From an uncultured Shinella sp. (lineage in GTDB: Bacteria > Pseudomonadota > Alphaproteobacteria > Rhizobiales > Rhizobiaceae), in the NCBI GenBank assembly GCA_946481465.1, contig CAMLOC010000102.1, positions 1 through 8,787 on the forward strand: 8,787 nucleotides of DNA. The letters are read 5' to 3'. The notes under the pieces are model-generated. The model was given only the letters and a program-made list of their open reading frames with translations. It was not told where the DNA came from and ran no database searches. This document shows, piece after piece, positions 4,821-8,787 of this stretch. A program made the position numbers and the translations under genes. The stretch's first letter is position 1, and each line of letters opens with the position of its first letter.

Positions 4821-4973
4821 ATGGTCGAGAGTGTTCGGGTCGAAGATGACGCCCGGATTTATCAGTACGTGTTCCGCCCGCCTGGTCGGCGCTGGAAGCC
4901 AGTTGCGCAGACGCGCGATTGGCGCGGCCGGCTGTGGGTGCTGCACCCGACGAAGGGATGGCGCCTCGGATGA
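4821..4973 (+). CDS. 50-aa phage ORF, function unknown
   Basis: A short ORF from ATG 4821 (or GTG 4818, again GTGATG) to TGA 4971-4973, which overlaps the ATG of the next gene. The product has an aromatic-rich beta-like core: 'YQYVFRPPGRRWKPVAQTRD' then WRGRLWVLHPTKGW. The overlap and clean G/C third positions support it as real. No family recognised. Confidence 0.55.
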   Translation: MVESVRVEDDARIYQYVFRPPGRRWKPVAQTRDWRGRLWVLHPTKGWRLG

Positions 4974-5227
4974 AACCTCGTCGCTACCTGCACGCTGGGC
5001 GAACGGTTGAGGCGATGCGGTTCGTTGGGAACGGGCTGGAGGTGGCGCGGTTCGCTGAGCCGTATGGGCTAGCGGTTGGTGACGGTCTGATCGGGTTTCT
5101 GCGCGTCGGCGGCCAGGCGGTCGAGTGCGGCGATTGGGTGGTTCGCGATGGCGCGTGCGTCTCGGTCGTCCCGCAAGAGGTCTTCGCGCATCGGTTCAAG
5201 GAGGTCCGCCATGCCGACGTCCACTGA
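4970..5227 (+). CDS. Diverged second PGDYG-like small protein
   Basis: An 85-residue protein. ATG 4970 is chosen because it overlaps the previous stop (ATGA). The N-terminus 'KPRRYLHAGRTVEAMRF' parallels the 'FRKKPVVIEAFQ' start of the protein at 4519, and 'GDWVVRDGACVSVVPQEVFA' parallels '[20 protein letters not shown]' there. It appears to be a paralogue that kept the GDW..R core and the final 'F..F/Y' end but replaced the YPCKPD segment with VVPQEV. The function is unknown for both. It overlaps the start of the next small gene by 17 bases. Confidence 0.65.
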   Translation: MKPRRYLHAGRTVEAMRFVGNGLEVARFAEPYGLAVGDGLIGFLRVGGQAVECGDWVVRDGACVSVVPQEVFAHRFKEVRHADVH

Positions 5228-5363
5228 GGTCGTGCGGGAGAAGCGCGAGGCCGAGGCCTGGGAGGACCGGATGCGGCAGATCCGAGCGGCTGAGGCGGCG
5301 AGGACGGCGCAGCAGCAGCCGGCTCCGGAGCCTGAGAAGAAGGACGAGCCGAGCGATGGGTAG
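5211..5363 (+). CDS. Small charged helical phage protein
   Basis: A 50-residue protein at ATG 5211, preceded by a near-perfect ribosome site AAGGAGG (5198-5204, six bases away), which decides this start over in-frame alternatives. Residues 5-35 are a highly charged helix rich in Glu, Arg and Ala (possible coiled coil), followed by a Gln/Pro/Glu/Lys tail. Function unknown. Confidence 0.6.
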   Translation: MPTSTEVVREKREAEAWEDRMRQIRAAEAARTAQQQPAPEPEKKDEPSDG

Positions 5364-5433
5364 GGGGACTGCCTGGCCGTCGAACGTGGTTGCTCTGCCG
5401 CGGCCGAAGCCCAAGCCGGAGGGGCCGGAGTGA
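5356..5433 (+). CDS. Possible 25-aa ORF
   Basis: ATG 5356 overlaps the end of the previous gene and the TGA overlaps the GTG of the next (GTGA at 5430-5433). The product (MGRGTAWPSNVVALPRPKPK plus a short tail) is Pro/Lys-rich. It may be a real micropeptide or simply the coupling bridge for the next gene; no ribosome site stands out. Confidence 0.3.
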   Translation: MGRGTAWPSNVVALPRPKPKPEGPE

Positions 5434-5855
5434 GCGACAACGTCATTCAGTTCGGGCGCAAGGCTGACGCTCCGCCGGTCGACAATGACCGAGTGGTGTG
5501 GCGCTGCAACTGCGGCTGCCTGACGTTTTTCGTCAGGGCTGATCAGGAAATCGAGTGCGCGCAGTGCGGGACGATCTCCGCGGACGCCGGCTCTTGGCGC
5601 GCCCGCTCGCCGGAGGAGCCGGTCGGAGAGGTTGGCGAGGTCGAGCCCGACGATGTGACCGTGACCGATCTCGGCGACCCGGCCCACGCGATCCGGCGCG
5701 TGCTCAAGAAGGTCGAGCCCGACAATGTCGCTGCGCTGATCGTGATCAACAACGACGGCTCTCTGTCGACTTGGGGCGAAACTGACGGGAAGGCGCAAGC
5801 TGGTTGGATGCGCCGGCGGGTCGCGTCGGCTCTGAAGCTGATCGTGGGCAAGTGA
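5430..5855 (+). CDS. Phage protein with Cys-rich zinc-ribbon-like motif
   Basis: A 141-residue protein starting at GTG 5430, with GGAGGGG at 5418-5424 upstream. Residues 26-46 carry CxCxC and CxxC (C26, C28, C30, C43, C46), which looks like a metal-binding ribbon. The middle is acidic. Residues 100-141 (VAALIVINNDGSLSTWGETD followed by a helix GWMRRRVASALKLIV) form a compact beta-hairpin/helix unit that I have seen in proteins encoded beside terminase genes. Its immediate coupling to the large terminase (stop 5853-5855 overlaps its start) suggests a role around packaging or regulation, by context only. Confidence 0.65.
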   Translation: MSDNVIQFGRKADAPPVDNDRVVWRCNCGCLTFFVRADQEIECAQCGTISADAGSWRARSPEEPVGEVGEVEPDDVTVTDLGDPAHAIRRVLKKVEPDNVAALIVINNDGSLSTWGETDGKAQAGWMRRRVASALKLIVGK

Positions 5856-7669
5856 TGCTGGCTGACGCCGAAGACGAAGCCCTGCCGCTGCCGCCGACGA
5901 TCGAGCGGGACGAGCACGGCCGGGTGGTCTACGAGCCGGACGGACCGACGCTCGTCGGCTTCATGCTGTCGGATGCGCGCGTGCGGATCATCCGCGGCCC
6001 GATCCGCTCGGGCACGTCGTCGATGTGCTGTCACGAGATATGGCGCCGCGCTTGCGCGCAGGAGCCGAACCCGAACGACGGCATGCGTCGGACGCGCTGG
6101 GCGGTCGTCCGCAACACCTATCCCGACCTGGCGCAGTCGACGGTGAAGACGTGGCTGTCGTGGTTTCCGGAGCGCGATTTCGGCCGCTTCATCTGGTCGA
6201 AGCCCATGGTGCACACGATGCGCAAGGGCGATGTGCACTGCGAGGTGGTCTTCATCGCGCTCGACAAGCCGGACGACGTGTCCAAGCTCCGATCGACGGA
6301 ATGGACGGGCATCTGGTTCAACGAGCTCGAATACATCCCGAAGGAGCTGTTCGACGAGGCGGAGTCGCGCGCGGGCTACTACCCGGCGATCAAGGATGGT
6401 GGCTGCACCTGGTCGGGCGTCTTCGGCGACATGAACGCGCCGTCGGAAGACAACTGGGTCGTCATGATGACCGGCGAGGTGCCGCTTCCGGACGACATGC
6501 CGGAAGACGAGCGCCAGCAGTATCGGTGGCCGGTCGGCTGGGATTACTTCGTGCAGCCCACGGGTCTGATCGAGGTGTTCGGGCCTGACGGGAAAACGGT
6601 CGAGGGCTACAAGCTCAATCCCGAGGCCGAGAACCTGCGCTGGATCCCGAAGATCAACGGCCGGGCGCTCTACCTCGAGACGATCAAGGGCAAGACGAAG
6701 CGCTGGATCGATTCGCGCATCATGAACCGGATCACGGCGCCGGTCGATGGTATGCCGGTCTGGCCCATGTTCGTCGAGGAGACGCACGTCGCGCGCACGC
6801 CGCTGCGCTACAATCCGAACTGGCCGCTGCATGTCGGGCTCGACTTTGGGCGCCGTCCGGCTGCTGTGTTCGGTCAGTTGATCGGGGATCGCTGGCAGAT
6901 AATTGGCGAGATGTACGGCACGGACGAGGGCGCCTCGGTGTTCGCGCCGCGGGTCCGTCGGTGGATCATCGACAACTGCCGGGAACTGATCAACTCGGAC
7001 GAGACGCGCGATTTCGAGGACGCGATCAGGTTGGGCCGGCTGCGGCTGCACGGCGACCCGAAGGGAGCGGACAAGGTCCAGTCTGACGATACGACAGCCT
7101 ATGACGTGTTCCGCACGCATGGCCTGCGCGTGACGCCGGCGCCGCTCCCGAGCAACAACGTGCGGACTCGGATCGAGACCGTCGAGACGGTGCTGAACAA
7201 TATGCGCGAGGGCATGCCGCGCTTCCTGCTGTCGCCGAACTGCCGAAAGCTGAAGATGGCGATGGCCGGTGGATATCACTTCAAAAAGGGCGATTTCCAG
7301 CGCATCGTGCCGATGAAGGACGCGAACGGCTATTCGGACGTCTCCGACGCGCTGCAGTACCTGATGGTCGGGGCTGGTGAAGGAAGCACAATGACTGGTC
7401 GTTCGCGCCCGGCTGACCGGGCTCCGGCGCCGGTTCAACTACACAGGGGGCGCCGCTCGCTGCGGCGGGTGAGCGCATGGCGGACAATGCAGCCGGCCGC
7501 ATCGGGATCGAGCCGGAGACGTGGTTCCTGGTCTTCAGCAGGCGCCCGCTGCCGGGACTCTTGCGCTGGCTTCCGATCGGCCGGTTCAAGCACGTCCTCG
7601 CGATCGGCTGGCTGCCGGATCAGCGGCAGTGGATCGTCTACGAGGTCGAGATCGGCCGCACGCGCGTAG
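5855..7669 (+). CDS. terL: Phage terminase large subunit (packaging ATPase/nuclease)
   Basis: A 604-residue reading frame from ATG 5855 (GTG 5852 directly before). It would drive DNA into the prohead and cut concatemers. The N-terminal ATPase shows a Walker A-like GPIRSGTS (residues 48-55), the adenine/Arg region 'RWAVVRNTYPDL' (81-92), a Walker B-like 'TGIWFNE' with catalytic-type E157, and a coupling motif 'GDMNAP' (191-196). The C-terminal RNase H-like nuclease has D330 (GLDFGRRPAAVFG), D401 (HGDPKGADK) and D498 (DVSDALQYL). The Walker A has Thr54 where most relatives have Lys, as in lambda-type deviant motifs. A normal protein would end soon after 'LQYLMVGAGEG' (about residue 510). The remaining 94 residues become Ser/Arg-rich and run 193 bases into the next gene out of frame. 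Confidence 0.92.
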   Translation: MLADAEDEALPLPPTIERDEHGRVVYEPDGPTLVGFMLSDARVRIIRGPIRSGTSSMCCHEIWRRACAQEPNPNDGMRRTRWAVVRNTYPDLAQSTVKTWLSWFPERDFGRFIWSKPMVHTMRKGDVHCEVVFIALDKPDDVSKLRSTEWTGIWFNELEYIPKELFDEAESRAGYYPAIKDGGCTWSGVFGDMNAPSEDNWVVMMTGEVPLPDDMPEDERQQYRWPVGWDYFVQPTGLIEVFGPDGKTVEGYKLNPEAENLRWIPKINGRALYLETIKGKTKRWIDSRIMNRITAPVDGMPVWPMFVEETHVARTPLRYNPNWPLHVGLDFGRRPAAVFGQLIGDRWQIIGEMYGTDEGASVFAPRVRRWIIDNCRELINSDETRDFEDAIRLGRLRLHGDPKGADKVQSDDTTAYDVFRTHGLRVTPAPLPSNNVRTRIETVETVLNNMREGMPRFLLSPNCRKLKMAMAGGYHFKKGDFQRIVPMKDANGYSDVSDALQYLMVGAGEGSTMTGRSRPADRAPAPVQLHRGRRSLRRVSAWRTMQPAASGSSRRRGSWSSAGARCRDSCAGFRSAGSSTSSRSAGCRISGSGSSTRSRSAARA

Positions 7670-7896
7670 CGGTCCTGCCGGCCTGCGAGGCAGCCGACCT
7701 GCTGCTCCACGATCTGCGCAAGGACGGCGTCACCGTCGCGTTCACACCTGTCGGGCCGCGCCCGCGCTGGGCGCGGCTCGGGTTCTGGTGCGTGCCGGCG
7801 ATGGCGCACCTGATCGGCCTGAAGCGCTTCGTGCTGACACCGGATGCGCTCTATCGCGCCTGTCTCGCGCAGGGCGGCGCGATCGTCGCCTGGTGA
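7477..7896 (+). CDS. Phage protein with papain/NlpC-like sequence pattern
   Basis: A 139-residue protein starting at ATG 7477, inside the end of the terL frame. Its own frame has about 90% G/C at third positions in the overlap, well above terL's frame there. Residues 15-60 are beta-rich with 'RFKHVLAIGW' (His39) and 'WIVYEVEIGRTRV'. Residues 102-127 read 'GFWCVPAMAHLIGLKRFVLT' then PDALYR, with Cys105 at the start of a helix. A His on a strand before a 'CV..' helix followed by 'TP..LY' matches small phage proteins with a permuted papain-like (NlpC/P60-type) fold. I infer a possible cysteine peptidase/amidase fold; activity is unproven. It sits between terL and portal. Confidence 0.7.
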   Translation: MADNAAGRIGIEPETWFLVFSRRPLPGLLRWLPIGRFKHVLAIGWLPDQRQWIVYEVEIGRTRVAVLPACEAADLLLHDLRKDGVTVAFTPVGPRPRWARLGFWCVPAMAHLIGLKRFVLTPDALYRACLAQGGAIVAW

Positions 7897-7954
7897 TGTG
7901 CGGTGCTGAGCCGAGCGCCCGCGCCCATCTTGGCGTCCTCAAAGGAGGGCCGGC

Positions 7955-8179
7955 ATGGGTGGCGCAATGTTCAGCGGCTCGACCGCGCGCAAGCAAGAGA
8001 TCGCGCGCCAGGTCGAGACGGACAAGGAACTCGCCAAGCAGAAAGAGCTTGCCGACGCTGAGCAGGCATCCTCGCTGCAGGACAGCCTGAACCGCGACAC
8101 CAAGCGGCTGCTGCGCGTCTTCAGCGCTCGCTCGCTGATGGCGGGCGGCGGCGTGACCGCGCCGGTGAGTGGCGTCTGA
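7955..8179 (+). CDS. Small helical phage protein between terminase and portal
   Basis: A 74-residue protein with an excellent ribosome site, AAAGGAGG (7941-7948). After a Gly/Ser-rich start (MGGAMFSGSTARKQ) residues 12-50 form a charged, Gln/Glu/Lys-rich helix, then a basic stretch and a Gly/Val end (GGGVTAPVSGV). Proteins of this layout commonly precede the portal gene in podovirus-like phages; the function is unknown. The stop overlaps the portal start as TGATG. Confidence 0.7.
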   Translation: MGGAMFSGSTARKQEIARQVETDKELAKQKELADAEQASSLQDSLNRDTKRLLRVFSARSLMAGGGVTAPVSGV

Positions 8180-8787
8180 TGGCCGGCGAGAAGTCCCCGC
8201 TTGAGAAGGAGGCGCTGCAGCGCCTGGCGGACGCCCGCCGGTACAAGGCGGATATCGACCGCGATCTGCGCGAGGGCTATTTTTTCACGGCGCCGCAGCG
8301 CTGCCGGGACGTCAGTTCGCAGACGAGCGGCACGGACCGCGGGCGCGAGCACGACACGGCCGAATTGCAGATCAGCTTCGGCATGGAGGTCGCGCAGGAT
8401 TTCGCGACCGAGATGCTGAACACCTTCACGCCGGAGGTGATCGAGTGGGTGCAGCAGAAGGCCGGAGTCGACATCGAGGACGAGCAGGAGCGCGAGGAGA
8501 TCAACGAGCAGATCGCCGCGCAGACCACGAGCGTCATGGATGCGATCAAGCAGTCCAATTTCTATTCCGAGGCGGCCGGCGCCTACATGCCCGATCTCGC
8601 GCTCGGCACCGTCGGCCTGCTCATCGACGATCCGCGGCCGGCCGAGCCATACGTCTGCCAGGCGATCCCGATCCGCGAGCTCGAAATCAACGTCGGGCCA
8701 TATGGTGGCGTCGACGATCGGTTCGTGGTCCGGCACACGAAGCATCGGTTCCTGCGGGCGCTGCTCGGTGATCTCAAGCTTCCCGCT
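8179..8787 (+). CDS. Portal protein (T7-like head-to-tail connector), 5' part
   Basis: The frame from ATG 8179 is open for 203 codons to the window edge and continues beyond. The portal forms the dodecameric ring through which DNA enters and to which the tail attaches. Family signs are an N-terminal helix with 'RRYKADIDRDLREGYFFTAP' (residues 20-39), the 'DTAELQISFGMEVAQDFATE' stretch followed by MLNTFTPEVIEW (residues 60-91), and 'SNFYSEAAGAYMPDLALGTV' with GLLIDDP, then 'IRELEINVGPYGGVDDRFV'. This matches the head-tail connecting protein family of T7-like phages rather than siphovirus-type portals. The TGATG overlap with the preceding stop fixes the start. Full portals of this type run to about 500-700 residues, so more than half lies outside. 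Confidence 0.85.
   Translation, partial: MAGEKSPLEKEALQRLADARRYKADIDRDLREGYFFTAPQRCRDVSSQTSGTDRGREHDTAELQISFGMEVAQDFATEMLNTFTPEVIEWVQQKAGVDIEDEQEREEINEQIAAQTTSVMDAIKQSNFYSEAAGAYMPDLALGTVGLLIDDPRPAEPYVCQAIPIRELEINVGPYGGVDDRFVVRHTKHRFLRALLGDLKLPA

Noticed and set aside
5543..7438. Very long minus-strand open frame opposite terL (over 600 codons)
   Set aside because: It mirrors terL, which has clear ATPase and nuclease motifs. The antisense product is Arg/His/Val-rich without family pattern, a usual by-product of high-GC codon bias.
7896..8090. Small ORF starting ATGTGC overlapping the gene at 7955
   Set aside because: Out of frame with a gene that has a near-perfect ribosome site; the product is Arg/Ser-rich and typical of an off-frame reading.
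7939..8745. Minus-strand frame of about 268 codons opposite the portal gene
   Set aside because: Antisense shadow of the portal frame, which has recognisable family segments; no ribosome site or coherent product on the minus strand.
1..8787. CRISPR array, tRNA, integrase, IS element or antiphage system
   Set aside because: No regular spacer-repeat array, cloverleaf, recombinase or transposase motif, or defence-type gene was seen.

Overview
This window is a piece of a tailed-phage genome or prophage, GC-rich (about two thirds G+C by eye) with strong G/C preference at third codon positions. This fits a phage of an alphaproteobacterium, probably Hyphomicrobiales/Rhizobiales-like, although no host gene is present to prove it. 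There is no integrase, attachment site, tRNA or chromosomal flank, so prophage and free phage cannot be told apart. The portal type (T7/podovirus-like head-to-tail connector) suggests a podovirus-like virion.

Bases 1-2718 are a tightly packed rightward 'early' operon. It holds the end of an unknown gene, a probable replication-initiation protein, a replication-linked helical protein, an XRE-type HTH regulator and two small unknown proteins. The genes are chained by GTGA/ATGA stop-start overlaps and the operon is closed by a strong intrinsic terminator at 2752-2781. Inside the replication gene lies a low-GC patch with six copies of a 9-bp element (three direct, three inverted) spaced about one helical turn apart, two further copies, and a hairpin. 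I read this as a candidate phage origin placed within its own initiator gene, as in lambda O.

Bases 2810-3174 hold two tiny membrane-protein genes. Facing them on the minus strand (3492-3049) is an HTH regulator gene. A perfect 7-2-7 palindrome sits three bases before its start codon, behind a consensus TTGACA box. This looks like an autoregulated, possibly leaderless, repressor-type promoter. A gap of about 280 bp with short repeats follows.

Bases 3774-8787 are the rightward packaging/head region: terminase small subunit, a doubtful ORF in a G-rich stretch, a PGDYG-like small protein, a 50-aa ORF, a diverged second PGDYG-like protein, two very small ORFs, a Cys-rich (zinc-ribbon-like) protein, terminase large subunit, a protein with a papain/NlpC-like pattern, a small helical protein, and the start of the portal gene, which runs off the window. 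Most of these are also translationally coupled. The terminase large subunit has a Walker A without the usual lysine and a C-terminus that runs out of character into the next gene. A short leader motif recurs upstream of the small packaging-region genes.
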